Below are positions 10,662 through 21,839 of a stretch of 64,000 bases of DNA, in pieces. A model generated the notes under the pieces. It was not told the origin of the DNA. It did no database searches and was given only the letters and a program-made list of their open reading frames with translations. Made by a program: the position numbers and the translations under genes. Numbering within the stretch: the first letter of the stretch is position 1; each line of letters starts with the position of its first letter. This DNA comes from Labia minor (taxonomy: Eukaryota > Arthropoda > Insecta > Dermaptera > Spongiphoridae), in contig OY720344.1 of NCBI GenBank assembly GCA_963082975.1, positions 6,931,580 through 6,995,579 of the forward strand, read 5' to 3'.

Positions 10662-11063
10662 CTGTAAAAAAAATCACTGATATTTATATTTCATCTAAAT
10701 AACTTTCTTTTCACTGGGGTGCGTGGGTGGGGGGGGGATATATATATATATTTATAATTATATGTAGAAAATGAGGGAAAAAGAATAAAAAGATCACTCA
10801 GATTCACTGTATAGACAATTTGCGGACTGATTGCATCATAAATTAAATTTTAATAATAAATTTAAAAACACAGAAACAAAAACAAACAAAAAAATTTAAT
10901 AGAGAAATAAAATTTATTAAAGTACATTAAAATTTAGAAAATGATTTATATATAATATATATATTATATATTTTATATATAAATATATATATATATAAAA
11001 TAAAAAAAAAACAAAGTAAAAAAAAAAACTAAAAAGTATATGAGATCATGAATGAAAAAATAC

Positions 11064-11180
11064 CTTAAATAGGATGATTAAATGAAAGGGATGAATAATT
11101 AGTATCGAGATGGATTGCAGAAGCGTTAGTAAAAGAATCGACACCACCATACACAGACGATGACTGACTGACTGACGTTC
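11064..11180 (-). promoter_or_regulatory. Probable promoter and 5' untranslated exon of the TNFR-like gene
   Basis: Read on the minus strand, three overlapping TCAGT initiator-like motifs (11163-11175) precede a region that ends at donor AAG|GTATTT (exon end 11064). TCAGT is a common arthropod initiator. A small open frame (11208 to 11065, 47 codons) overlaps this stretch and stops right at the donor, so it would be an upstream ORF at most. The start site is inferred from motif position only. Confidence 0.35.
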
Positions 11181-11549
11181 TGGATGAATCATCCATGCAA
11201 GGCTCCATTGGAATCCTAACTAAAAACATTGACTTTTACGCAATGCAAGTAAAAATATTTTTATTTTCTTATATCCATTGATTTGTTTATTAAAATCATG
11301 TCAAAATAGAATAAATATTCTCTTTCTAAGATTGAAATGATTCATTTGTTTTGATAAATGATAGTGAACGATAATATAAAAGTGGATAGTAGTCGTATGT
11401 TTTTGGTTTAGAGAGTAGTCGATGACAGGTTCAGGCAGGTTCGCAGCATATTCCATTCACCTAGTTTGAGGGTGTAGTGGTAGGTGGTTGGTGGGGGAGG
11501 GGACAGGTGATGAAAATTGGTTCTTTTAATTACCGAAATAGATCTATTT

Positions 11550-12158
11550 AATTTAATATTCATAAAATATATTAATTATTTATCAATTGAATAAATTATA
11601 AATAAATATAAATAAATAAATTATAAAATTAAAATATTTATTATAATAATAATTCCAAATTTTAAATATATTTATAAATTAATTTTATAATTTCTTTAAA
11701 AAAAAAATTATTAATTCAATTATTATATTAAATTTATTATATTTATTTATTATTATTATTATTATTGTTATTATTATATATGATTAATGAGTAAGACATT
11801 ACAGGGTAGTTTTTTTTTAAAAATTCAATTTCATAATTATTGAAAGGATTAAATCAAATTTAATATTCATAAAATATATTAATTATTTATCAATTGAATA
11901 AATTATAAATAAATATAAATAAACAAATTATAAATTTAAAATATTATTTATAATAATAATTCCAAATTTTTATATATATTAATTAATTTTATAATTTCTT
12001 TAAAAATAAAAATTATTAAATCATATATTATATTAAATTTATTATTTAGAGTATTATTATTATATAAGATTATATAAGATTAATGAGTAAGACATTACGG
12101 GGTAGTTTTTTTTTTAAAATTCAAATAATTTATAATTATTGAAAGGATTAAATCAAAT
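11550..12158. repeat. Tandem duplication, two ~307-bp units, in the divergent promoter
   Basis: Unit 1 starts at 11550 and unit 2 at 11857, both with AATTTAATATTCATAAAATA. Both end in the landmark gagtaagacattac(a/g)ggg, then tagtttttttt and 'attgaaaggattaaatcaaa'. The copies differ by a few substitutions and small indels. The duplication lies between the TNFR-like gene (leftward) and MCC (rightward). Confidence 0.9.
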
Positions 12159-12159
12159 G

Positions 12160-12524
12160 ATAGCTTACTGATTATTCCACTAGATGTCAGCAGGTTGCCA
12201 CCAATGAATTCCAGACGGTGCAGCGTGTGTTTGTTTACATGGCAGAGCGAGAGAGACTGAGACGGTGGGTGGGGGAGCAATGTCAGATTCCAGCCGACAG
12301 CCTCTTCCTTCCAGCAGCTGGATTCAACCTCCGGTTTAGGGAGGGTCGCGGGGGTAGTGGAGACATCGAATTCAACCAAGAAAACGTCAAATTTTCACCC
12401 AACATTATTTTGTACGCGTCGCGACCGAATAGATTCGTTTGTTTTCTTTTTTTTTTCTTTCTACTCCTTCTTCTCTTCTAATTCTAGGATTGTTTGAATT
12501 GCAATATCGAGTGTATCTCGTGTG
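12160..12524 (+). promoter_or_regulatory. MCC upstream region and 5' leader
   Basis: This stretch is clearly less AT-rich than its surroundings, as expected of a promoter and leader. It has a pyrimidine-rich run ending TTCTAATTCTAG|GATTG at 12487 that looks like a splice acceptor, so the leader may be spliced. TCAG motifs lie at about 12186 and 12282. Open frames on both strands (12218-12481 plus, 12095-12379 minus) show no recognisable domain and end in low-complexity sequence. I do not call them genes. Confidence 0.4.
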
Positions 12525-12631
12525 ATGGAGGAGGAGGACACGAGTGATACGGCAAGCTCCATTTGCAATGAGGCTCGTGCTAAAAGATTGTTTCATGCAT
12601 GCGACACCGACGGAGATGGATTTCTTGATAG
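12525..12631 (+). CDS. MCC: MCC long form, exon 1 (N-terminus and EF-hand loop)
   Basis: ATG at 12525 with an in-frame TGA upstream at 12495, so this is the start. It encodes 35 residues plus two bases and ends at donor GATAG|GTGAGC. After an acidic/serine head comes an entering helix (ARAKRLFHAC) and the EF-hand loop D27-T-D-G-D-G-F-L-D35, completed by S-E-D38 from exon 2. The layout, with Asp at loop position 12, matches the long isoform of colorectal mutant cancer protein, a cytoplasmic coiled-coil scaffold linked to Wnt/beta-catenin, cell migration and cell polarity. In vertebrates only the long form carries this EF-hand. The next exon is 24 kb away. Confidence 0.8.
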
Positions 12632-13552
12632 GTGAGCGATAAGAGTTATCACTAAATTTTCTTTTTTCTTTTTCTTTTCTGTTTTTTCTTTTCTTTTATA
12701 TATATTTATATATATAAATATTTTAAATTCAATCACATCTTGTGAATAAGTACTATTAAAATGAAACCTCGCGGTTTTATTCAAAAAAAAAAAAAAAAAA
12801 TAACTACACAGATTAAATAAATAAATAAATATTGATTTTTTTGTATGTGATCAACCTTTTATCAACTTTTACGTATTATTATTATTTGAGAAAAGATTAT
12901 TTTTATTTAAGAGAATAAAAATAAAATATTTTCCTAGTAATTTATTTATTTGAATTAAAATTTATACATATTATACATATTTTAATTTATTATTTTTATT
13001 TTTCATATTTTTATATATATATTTTACATATATGGATAACCAGCAGCACTGTGGATACATCAAATAAAATTTATTTATCTTTCTACTTGTTTACCACATG
13101 AGAATCATTAAAACGCTTAGACATTTTTTTATTTATATTATTTATAATATACATTATTTATATATTATTTATAATATACATGTATATATATAATACAATT
13201 ACAATTATAAATAAAAACTATTTTATTTTTTTTAAATATAGTTAGAATATAATTTCTATGAAATATTGAAATTATGATACAATTTATTGAACATATACTA
13301 TTATCCGAAAATATAATATTTTAAATAAGTGAATTTTCATATTATTAAATAATTGTATTTTACTTATATTTATTTATTTATTATAATAATAATAATGGTG
13401 TAATTTATGAATTTATGAATTTTTTTAATTTGCGAAATATATCATGTTTTATTTATTTTATTTTATATCTGATATTTTTTAATTTTTTTCTTAATTTAAA
13501 ATAGGAATTTTAATAATAAAAAAAATGATATTTTTTATCCATTCATCTTATT

Positions 13553-13769
13553 AAAGTACCAGAATTAATTTTTTAACACTGCAAATCTCACGCGCCAACA
13601 CGTGACGTGGTGCCATCAACAAAGAGCCAAACACGCGCTGGTTTAATAAATATTATTTATTAATTTTAATTTATAATTTATAATTAATTAAATTTAATTT
13701 AAATATATTGCATTATGTTATTTAATCTAATTCAAATTACGGGATAGTCGAGTGGAGACACTCCAGCTT
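13553..13769 (+). repeat. R2 repeat, 5'-truncated copy
   Basis: Only the right third of R2 is present, from AAAGTACCAGAATTAATT through the CACGTGACGTGG block to GGGATAGTCGAGTGGAGAC. The same truncation point (agtaccagaattaatt) recurs at 39865, suggesting a shorter subfamily. Confidence 0.8.
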
Positions 13770-14415
13770 ATTTCGTTAAAAATATGTATTCATATTTAAG
13801 TACTTATTTTTATTACTTTAATATTTTATAATAAATATATATTATTTATTTATCAATTATAAATTATAATCACAAATAAAGAATGCATATATTATATAGG
13901 AATTAAATTAGATTTTAAAAAAAGAAACAAATCACATAAATCACTAGAAATTAATTAATTTTATCTATTATCGACTTCTATAATTTTATTAAATTATTTA
14001 TTTATTTATTTAAAATAAAAATGGAATAGCATGAATGAAGTAAAAAAAAGTTTCGGTGACTAATTGAGTATTCCACACATCAAATGTCACCATAAAATGT
14101 AAGAGAAAAACAAAACAACAACAATATGTTATTCGATATATATTTAAATAGTTAAATAGAATAAAAATTAATTCTTATTCTATATAATAAAGGATAAAGG
14201 ATTAAAAATTGAAATTCTTTTTTATTTTACTATAATTATCAGTTAAATATTAAAATACAACTTTGTTGAAAATATGTAGATTTAAATTATTTTCTTAAAC
14301 TGATTGTAATATTTATATATATATATATATATTTTCTAATCAATTATAATAATTCTTAATAAATTATTATATTTTGCATTTAAATACAATTTATTTATAG
14401 GGATTAACGTATTCA

Positions 14416-14536
14416 ATATACAAGTACCGGGACCCCGAGCCTCGGCTCGGTACTTAAGTTAAAAAAAATGATTCATTATTATTGGATTTGGCTGGTAATA
14501 TTAATACCTGGGACACCGAGCTCTCGCTCTACCCTT
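14416..14536 (-). mobile_element. Small GC-rich-ended MITE (CTCGG family)
   Basis: Contains the imperfect palindrome GTACCGGGACCCCGAGCC then TCGGCTCGGTAC, then the block gatttggctggtaatatta, and ends gggacaccgagct. Two reverse-oriented relatives sit at 55447-55555 and 55683-55795. No coding capacity. Confidence 0.7.
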
Positions 14537-14784
14537 TAAAAAATATTGATACACAATTCTTTAATTATTTATTACAATTATTAAATGTTACACATTTGCA
14601 TCAATCTGATTAAAATTAATGAACTTGTGCTCCTCAATAATACATAAATATATAATATATAGGTACATATATTTTTTTTCTATAGTGTTTTTTTGAAAAA
14701 CTGTTTAGCGCCCCAAGTGGTTATAAAACAAACTAAAGACAAAAAAACGTGCTTTGCAGCTTTTCGGAATTAAAAAAGCAAAAT

Positions 14785-15291
14785 TGGCAGTCGTGGGACT
14801 GGCCGACAGAAGTGAAAACTTCTGCGTAAGAAATTTTAAAACAGACGAAATTCGCGCTATTTCACGAGAAAGATGAATTTCATATGCATGTATATATATA
14901 TAACTTATATATTATATTAAACATATATTTTAAACAAATTTGTAACTTATATTTATATATATATAAATACACAACTTTGTTTAAAATATTGCAATACGAA
15001 CTGTTTTATAATTCTTATCTCTAACATAAAATATATATTTATTATGTGAAGTTCATTTCGTATAATTTTGATTATATATGTATATATGAAATGAACTTTA
15101 CCTAATAAATATATATTTATATGTTAGAGATAATTTATAAAACAGTTCTAATGACAATTCAAATTTCGCGCTCTGTTATAAGAAATTTGAAAGCAGATGG
15201 TTTCATGGTGTTGGTCACGATCACGCGAGTTCTATACTTTTTCCCCATCCCGCAAAAGTGCTCAACGCCGCTAAAGAAGTTTTCACTTCAA
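14785..15291 (-). mobile_element. Non-autonomous element with GAAGT..ACTTC hairpins (relative of 594-799)
   Basis: Starts with the block GGCAGTCGTGGGACTGGCCG and a GAAGTGAAAACTTC hairpin. It ends GCTCAACGCCGCTAAAGAAG and a GAAGTTTTCACTTC hairpin. These are the same two ends as 594-799 in opposite orientation. The centre holds a large AT-rich inverted repeat (aaatatatatttattatgtg against 'ctaataaatatatattta'). The open frame at 15121 is repeat translation. Confidence 0.6.
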
Positions 15292-15663
15292 AAATTATTT
15301 AATATTTGGAAATATATCTGACTTATAGAAAAAATGAATATTAATTAAAGAAAGAAATAGTTTTTAAAATATCCTGAATAATATGTAACAATTTTCAAGA
15401 TAGAAATTTATTACAATATTACAATTATTAACTGTTGCATCATTGCATCAATCTGATTAAAATGAATGGAACTTCGGGTACTCAATAATAATAAATAAAA
15501 TAATATTAATAAATATATTGAATAATATTTTATTGAAAAAATATTAAAACTTATAAAACTATCTAAAACTTTATTAATAAAAGAACAATGAATAAATAAA
15601 TATAGAATAGTAATTTATTAAAAAGTAAACAATAGATAAAAAGAAAAAAATATAACAAAATCA

Positions 15664-16016
15664 TTATTTTCATTTTTAAATAACGATTCACCCGGCGAGT
15701 TTCGAACCGACGAAATCCACTCGTTAAAACATCAGTCCAACCGCTGGACTATATGTATTTAGATAAAAAATTGTCATTTTTTTACTGTCTTAGCAGGCAG
15801 TATTAAAAATTTTGACGTTTTCCATATATAATTTTCAATTAAGAAATTAATAATGAAGCTGTATGTTTCAAGAGATATCATCAATAAAACTTAATTTTTC
15901 TTTATAAATACTATATCTAGTGTGAATTTGAAAAAAATCGTTAGAGCGGTTTTTGAGAACCAATATATATAGATAAATACATATATACAATTTTAGCTAG
16001 CATAATAAGATAAGAT
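15664..16016 (-). repeat. R4 repeat with tRNA-like segment
   Basis: Read on the minus strand it runs from a CTTATCTTATTATGCTAGCT-type end through the block aaaccgctctaacgattttt to a tRNA-like stretch at 15690-15755. That stretch has an A-box-like TAGTCCAGCGGTTGGAC and a B-box-like GGTTCGAAACT. The same order occurs on the plus strand at 54185-54870, where the tRNA-like part is weaker. I take it as a tRNA-derived repeat, not a functional tRNA. Confidence 0.55.
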
Positions 16017-16170
16017 ATAGTACATGTATCTTATACATTAAGTTTGATAAGACAATACAGAAATGTATTCCAATTCAAATCTCAAGTTCTTCTAAAAAAT
16101 TGTTTTTTTTTACAAATATATAAGAATCTAACTTTACAAATAGTTAATTAATTATTTTTTATTTTCATAT

Positions 16171-16615
16171 ATATATATATTACTATCACATTTATCAGGG
16201 ATATAATCACGCATTTTTGTGAGATTGTTTTCTCGACGTTTCGGCACCCACTTTCGCGCCATTTTCAAGAGATTATTTAGGTGGGAATACTTTTGGAATT
16301 CTGGGTCTTAGGCTGTGTGACCAAGGGTTAATATCGGGATTTTGGGTTGAAAGGTTAAGTGGTTTTGTACTTACTGCGTTGCTGTGGAGCTCCGAAGTAT
16401 CCTAGGCAATCCTGAGACTATCACACGTCCACACTGGACAACAGCCTCGCAAAAATATCCCAAAAATATTCCCACCTAAATAATCTCTTGAAAATGGCAC
16501 CAAAATGGGCGCCGAAACGTCGAGAAAACAATCTCACTAAAAGACGTGATTATATCCCTGATAAATCTGATAGTAATAATAACAATAACATTCACGGAAA
16601 TCTAAACCAACATAT
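16171..16615 (+). mobile_element. Inverted-repeat element with Penelope-like 'GACGTTTCGGC' motifs
   Basis: About 110 bases at 16171-16280 (ATCAGGGATATAATCACGC, GACGTTTCGGC, ttcaagagattatttaggtg) recur inverted at 16470-16590. On the minus sense the arm reads CTTGAAAATGGCGC then GCCGAAACGTC. That order resembles the hammerhead core (CTGATGA, stem II, CGAAAC) of Penelope-like retroelements, but the first box is degraded. A single arm recurs at 43896-44036. The link to Penelope elements is inference from the motif. Confidence 0.5.
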
Positions 16616-16963
16616 ATATATAATTATTTTATTTTTATATGTATTTTTTTTAATTAAATTATTTAATAAAAATAATAAAATTAACTATGTTTTTTGGCAT
16701 TTTCCTTGACTGTCCTAAAATAGAGATTAATTTATGGTGTATAAGTATTTCATAACCACAAAGTGTTTATTCAAGGACCCAGTGCACCTGAGTGTGACAC
16801 ATTGCATTCGCGTGGGAACACACAAGAGACTTATCGCCTAGAAAAGAAAGAGAGAGAGAGAGAGAGAATTTTCATCATTGCCAGTTTCTGTTAAGACACC
16901 CCATGCATCCCCCCTTCACATTCTGTTCATCCTCTAACAAATTTAAATTTCCTTCTATATATA

Positions 16964-16964
<1 letters not shown>

Positions 16965-16997
<33 letters not shown>
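16965..16997. repeat. (CA)n microsatellite
   Basis: An uninterrupted CA run directly abutting the left end of the mariner copy at 16998. Confidence 0.95.
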
Positions 16998-17857
16998 GTT
17001 CTGTTCAAAAGAAAAGGTGAATTTTGAATTTTCTTGGGCAGTGTAGATTCGATTATCGAAATTTTTTTTGTTATCTTGTTACACATGTTTCTCATTTGTT
17101 GATATTATATTAGCCATTTTAGATTAGAAGTTTGTTTTTAACAACTGAACCTTTTTTTGTGTTCTTCGATTTTTTAAAGAATCTGTATTAAATTTTGCGT
17201 AAAAATGGAATAAAGTGCTCCAACGCACTTAAAATGTTTACTCTGGCCTTCGGCAAGTCTACTTTGTCTCAAAAAAATTTTTATAAGTGGTACAAGCACT
17301 TTAAAAAAGCAAAAGCAAATTTGAAGGTTTTGCTCACTGTTTTCTTCGATTACAATGGAGTGGTTCATCATGAGTTCTAGTCAACACAGGTCGTACTGTT
17401 AACAAGAAATACTACAAGGAAGTTATGCAACTTTTGCGTAAAGCAATACGGCTCAAACGATCGGAATTGTGGAAAAACAAATCATGAATTCTGCATCATG
17501 ATAATGCACCAGCTCACAATCGCTTGTTCGTTATTTTTTAGCCAAAAACAACACCGAAATCATGTCTCAACCACCATATTCACCGGATTTGGCTCCCTGC
17601 GACTTTTTCCTATTCCCAAAATTGAAGAGACCAATGAAAGGAAAGCGTTTTGCCACAATGGTTGAGTTAAAATCGGAATCGAAGAACGAGCTGATGGCCA
17701 TACCGAAAGGTTCATTTCAGAAGTGCTTCGACAATTGGAAGAAGCGCTGGCATAAGTGCATTATATCTGAGGGGAATTATTTTGAAGGGGACAAAATTAA
17801 TAAATAAATACTTTGCGAAATAATTCAAAATTCACCCTTTCTTTTGAATAAACATCG
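16998..17857 (+). mobile_element. Mariner element, full length but inactivated
   Basis: Terminal inverted repeats are visible: GTTCAAAAGAAAAGGTGAAT at the left and the inverted ATTCACCCTTTCTTTTGAAT at the right end. The length (~860 bp) is short of the usual 1.3 kb, so part of the transposase is missing. Fragments of transposase are readable in several frames. A related 5' fragment lies at 49015-49263. Confidence 0.8.
17195..17807 (+). pseudogene. Mariner transposase, broken
   Basis: Pieces of a mariner transposase occur in order. They are the N-terminal region near 17200-17380 (KWYKHFKKAK), a catalytic-core piece at about 17500-17525 (LHHDNAPAH), and the C-terminus at 17562-17807 beginning with the third-aspartate motif PPYSPDLAPCDFFLFPKLK and ending WKKRWHKCIISEGNYF. 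Frameshifts and stops separate the pieces and the first catalytic region is deleted. It cannot make an active enzyme. Confidence 0.8.
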
Positions 17858-18548
17858 TAAGTCTCCTGCAAATTGTACATCACATTTTTTCTGATTTTTT
17901 TTTCTTTGTTTTAAGTAAAAACAAAATAATAAATATTTAAACAACTTCCTTTAGATAAAAAATATCGTATATCCTTAAATCTATGATAATAATAACAATA
18001 ACATGACAACAATATGATAAAAAAATATATTTTGATAAGAAATAAGAAAATTATCAATATAGAAAACATTGTTTTATCTTATTTTCCTATACAATAATTA
18101 TAATGTATTATAACCCTATTCTTACTATTCTGATATTGGTTTTTATTCTTAAAACATAATAAATTATAATAATTACGGCATAAAAGTAAAAATTTTAATG
18201 TGTTTTAATATAAATGATCAATGTTATTTATTTATTTTATTTTATTTTTTGTGATGGTGTGATTGGTTTATTTATTTATTGTTTATTTGAAAACTTGTCA
18301 ACTTTCTTTTGTTTTCCAACTCAAATTCCAGATGGTTCCAGAATGATAAACTTTTCATCCGCCCTAAAACCTTCTCTTGCTCTTCCCTTCTTTCTCTGTC
18401 TTTAAGAAAACTTTAAAGTTGACAAACTCCAGATAACTCCTTAATTAATTTCTTATAAAAAAATGTAATATCAAATCAATAGAGAGGAATTATTATAGGT
18501 TTATATAATATATTAATATATATATATATTTGATATGTTATTAAATTT

Positions 18549-18736
18549 TTACCGACCGAAGTAAGGGAGGTATTGTTTTCACACCAAATTTCACATGTGG
18601 AGATTTTTACATATCTCCACGAATCATGCATTTTCTAAACAGAAAAAAGTATTTTTAGCATGATGTCCGTCCGTTCCGTAGCTGGAAATTAATTTACTTC
18701 AAACCGTCGGTCGGACCTGGCCACAGGTCAACTTAT
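18549..18736 (-). repeat. R1 repeat, internally deleted copy
   Basis: Keeps both family ends (TTACCGACCGAAGTAAGG and CCACAGGTCAACTTAT). It jumps from the tccgtccg array directly to 'gtagctggaaattaattta', losing the central ~440 bp. The deletion starts at the tetranucleotide array. Confidence 0.85.
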
Positions 18737-18911
18737 TATTTGTATATTTAAATAATAACACACATAATTGTTAGTTTTTATTTTTGAAATAAAATTAAAT
18801 AAATTTTGCAACATTGTTAAGAATAATTCAGATGAATTACAAAACTAATGAAATTTTATTTAGAATAGACTCCAATGCATTAGTGTTTATGAAACAAAAA
18901 ATAATTAAAAT

Positions 18912-19047
18912 CAGTGGCGGACTAAGGCTAAAGTGGACCCTAGGCAACATTGTGAGTTTCAGTCAGGACACATACTTCGTAAACCTAATTTTCGGGGCCC
19001 AAACATTACGTGTCCTTGGCACGTTCCTATTCCTTAGTCCGCCCCTG
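18912..19047. mobile_element. hAT MITE with perfect 8-bp target duplication
   Basis: Terminal inverted repeats CAGTGGCGGACTAAGG and CCTTAGTCCGCCCCTG are flanked on both sides by ATTAAAAT (18904-18911 and 19048-19055). The CAG...CTG ends and 8-bp duplication are hAT hallmarks. The 136-bp body has no coding capacity. Confidence 0.9.
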
Positions 19048-19210
19048 ATTAAAATTAATTAAGTTCTCAAAGTTTTTGGAAAATTTTAATAAAATAATGA
19101 AAAAAATCTTTTGAAACTTTTTTTATAATATTGAACATTTTCGGAATCTAATGTGATTCTATAATATTTAGTAAGTCAGCCCTTCTTTATAATCACTAAT
19201 AAAAAAAAAA

Positions 19211-19474
19211 CCCTCTGACAAGGACAACGCCTATCATGCCGGTTATATCATTGAGATGTCCTATGATCAGTAGAACGGGTCCTCTCAACCTTTACCTTGA
19301 TTTTCTTGATTGGAGGCGCTATCAAGTAGCTTTTCCCCAATGTTGTTCCCGGAGGCTGGGTTGACTCCGTCCCCATAGACGTCAGCTACGGAAATTCCCT
19401 TGCCAGGCCCGGGACTTGAACCTGGGACCATGTGAATGTAAGGCAGGTTCGCTACCCACACACCCAATGGCGCT
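19211..19474 (-). mobile_element. tRNA-derived SINE copy
   Basis: On the minus strand it has a tRNA-like head with a B-box-type GGTTCAAGTCCCGGG and a body with GGAGTCAACCCAGCCTCCGG, CGCCTCCAATCAAGAAAATC and 'tctactgatcataggac', ending in a T-rich tail. Relatives lie at 27731, 45531, 48718 and 57220. The open frame on this strand is SINE translation. Confidence 0.75.
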
Positions 19475-19682
19475 TTATATTCACTAATATAATTATTTAA
19501 TGTGCGTCATTTAGTTTGTGTTTGACAATCATTGAAAGTAGATAATCTCGTGAATTGATCAATTTTAATAATTAAAAACTGATTTTCAGTTTCATTGTAG
19601 TCGTACCAGCATAAGTGATGTCGAAGGATCAGGTTGCGCAAAATTTATGATAAAATGCATTGAATAATATTAGACAATTGAA

Positions 19683-20283
19683 TAAATTTAATTAAAAAGA
19701 AATCTTTTTAAAAAACACACTTTACTTAAAATTGCACTAAAAAGTAAAAAATAAAATCACTGTAAAGTGTGTGCGCTCAAATTATAATAACACCAAATGG
19801 AAGCTAATGTTTTACGGTGTATATATATATTTTCCACTATTGGTACATATATATAATATGTATGTGTATGTTTATTTATTTATTTATATGTATATATATA
19901 TATAGAAGACAACCGATTCCTGGAACTTCTAATCGGCTAGAAGAAGAAATATTACGTGGTTAATTAGAGATGTTTTGACATTTGTAAATATAATATGTAT
20001 TGCAAAAACTTTTAGTTTAAAACAGGGCTTCAGCGCCTCTAAAACTACTATTGCCATCTATGATTGAAATAGTGAACTATTCCATATTCCGCATATGAAA
20101 GTTTAGTTAATTAATTACCACTAACAGATAAATAATTCAGTGGATTTTTCAGTGGAAGCAAATGTCTTACGGTGTTATTATAATTTGAGCGCACACACTT
20201 TACAGTGATTTTATTTTTTACTTTTTAGTGCAATTTTAAGTAAAGTGTGTTTTTTAAAAAGATTTCTTTTTAATTAAATTTAT
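19683..20283. mobile_element. ~600-bp element with ~113-bp terminal inverted repeats
   Basis: The left arm (19683-19794: AAATTTAATTAAAAAGAAAT ... 'tgtgcgctcaaattataata') returns inverted at 20171-20283 with almost no differences. The interior includes 'agacaaccg' and 'gcatatgaaagtttag' segments that recur, internally deleted, at 21850-21995 on the far side of the Helitron-type ORF. It has no ORF and may be a foldback-type DNA element. Confidence 0.8.
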
Positions 20284-20581
20284 TTTATACTTTTTAGTCG
20301 AACGTAAATAAATGTAGTCGTTATTTTAAATATTTCTTATTAATAACATGTGTAACATTTTTTTGCAACCACAGAATAGTTTGACTTTTTTTAGAAAAAA
20401 AAGGAGTGTACATTACCTTTTAGAGTGCGATCCGAAAACACTATAACAATTTTTTTTTTAAATAATGTTATGTTCTTCGTCTGTATGATAAAACCAAGCA
20501 CACCAAACAGCAAATCACATTCATTCACCCAGTCTATTCATTTCGGCTAGTGCTTCATTGTTGCACGGCCTCGTCCCAGTG

Positions 20582-21805
20582 CTATCCATTTGAGTCAATG
20601 AAATATGCATCGGGATTTTCATTTGATAGAATTCGTACGGTTTCATATATCCCATCACCTTCTACCATATTTTGATCTAATGTTAGAGTACTCCATTTCT
20701 TAGGTGAAAAGATGGTAGCTTTAACTAAATTCGCAAGAACAATTGCACAACATTGAACTCCTGCGTGTCCAGAGGTGAATATGCTCTCATCTCCTTGGTG
20801 CCACGAAGCCAGTACGATTCTTGATACATCTCCAATGCGCAAATAAGCACTGCTATTTTCATCCATTTGATTCTTCTGTTCCGGTTGTACTACTCTAATT
20901 ATGTCACTCTCATCCATTACTGCATTGTAGTCAATTTGCACATCACGATACAGTGAGTTATTAGCAATCAACCATCGTAATGCATCATATATTCTGGTAC
21001 GAGATATTGTGTACTCTCGAATGATGTCTAAATTTTCCAAATGTTCAGTGACAACAACGATTGCTGCATCATTTGAAGATCTAGGCAACATTTTTGGTAG
21101 CTTTTCACTTATTTCGAATATATCCTGAGCAAAGAGCACTGCCTGTCCACGAAAACCGTACTGTCCAAAGAGACCTGAGAATTTGACGACTTTGGTGAAC
21201 GGATTAACTCTTGCCAGTAATCTCAATTCGGATTGAGTAAGGTTACTAATAACATCGGGAATCACACCTGGATAAAGATTATTCCAGAAAGCCTTAGGCG
21301 GTGATATATTCTTATTACTCGAAATGTGACTTCTACATCTATAACAAACGTTGAGAACTCGATTTTGTTTCAATTCATTTGGCAGGTATGTGAGGGCTTG
21401 ATTACTTGGACGATATGTTGCGATTTGCTTCGGATAGCATCGTTTGGTACATATTTGACAAATGCTATCACAGAAGGTGTTAATGGATGCATTGAATATT
21501 GTCACATCTGAATTCAATCTTTCTCGAAGTTGGGCACGTCGTTGTCGTTCTTGTCCCAATCGTAACTCACGCTGTTGTGATGTTTCAGCTGCTCTAATTT
21601 GAGATTGTCGTTGTCGATGTTGTTCCAATCGAAACTCACGTTGTTTTGGTGTTTCAGCTGCTCTAATTTGAGATTTTCGTTGTAGTTGTTGTTTCAATCG
21701 TAACTCACGCTGTTGTGGTGTTTCAGTTGCTTTTACGCGGGACTCACGCTTCTGTCTTTTCTTCTCCAATCGTCTTTTACGTTGTGCTGCGGTTTCGGTT
21801 TTCAT
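20582..21805 (-). pseudogene. Helitron-type protein, N-terminal region only
   Basis: A 407-codon frame. Residues ~1-95 are four arginine/glutamine-rich repeats of the form ETxxQRELRLxQxRQR, as in arthropod Helitron proteins. Residues ~110-160 hold a zinc-binding cluster (CQICTKRC, then CYRC). A conserved block follows (LTQSELRLLARVNPF, FRGQAVLFAQD), like the DUF6570 domain of Helitron-associated proteins. From ~335 (WHQGDESIFTSGHAGVQCCA, WSTLTLDQNMVEGDGIYETV) it resembles the cysteine-protease-like segment seen in such proteins. It stops at 20582, before any Rep or helicase domain, so it is truncated. The frame is intact and may be fairly young. Domain names are from family memory, not a search. 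Confidence 0.65.
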
Positions 21806-21839
21806 TTTTTATATATATATATATATATATTATTATTAT

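Noticed and set aside
11065-11208. 47-codon minus-strand frame as the first coding exon of the TNFR-like gene
   Set aside because: It ends in a stop exactly at the donor and the downstream ATG exon already supplies a full signal peptide; at most it is an upstream ORF.
12218-12481. 87-codon plus-strand frame and a 94-codon minus-strand frame over the MCC upstream region
   Set aside because: No domain, low-complexity ends, mutually overlapping, and better explained as leader/promoter sequence. The plus frame is not in frame with the MCC start.
15690-15755. tRNA gene on the minus strand (A and B boxes present)
   Set aside because: It lies inside repeat R4, its partner at 54800 is degraded, and I cannot form a full cloverleaf, so a tRNA-derived repeat is likelier.
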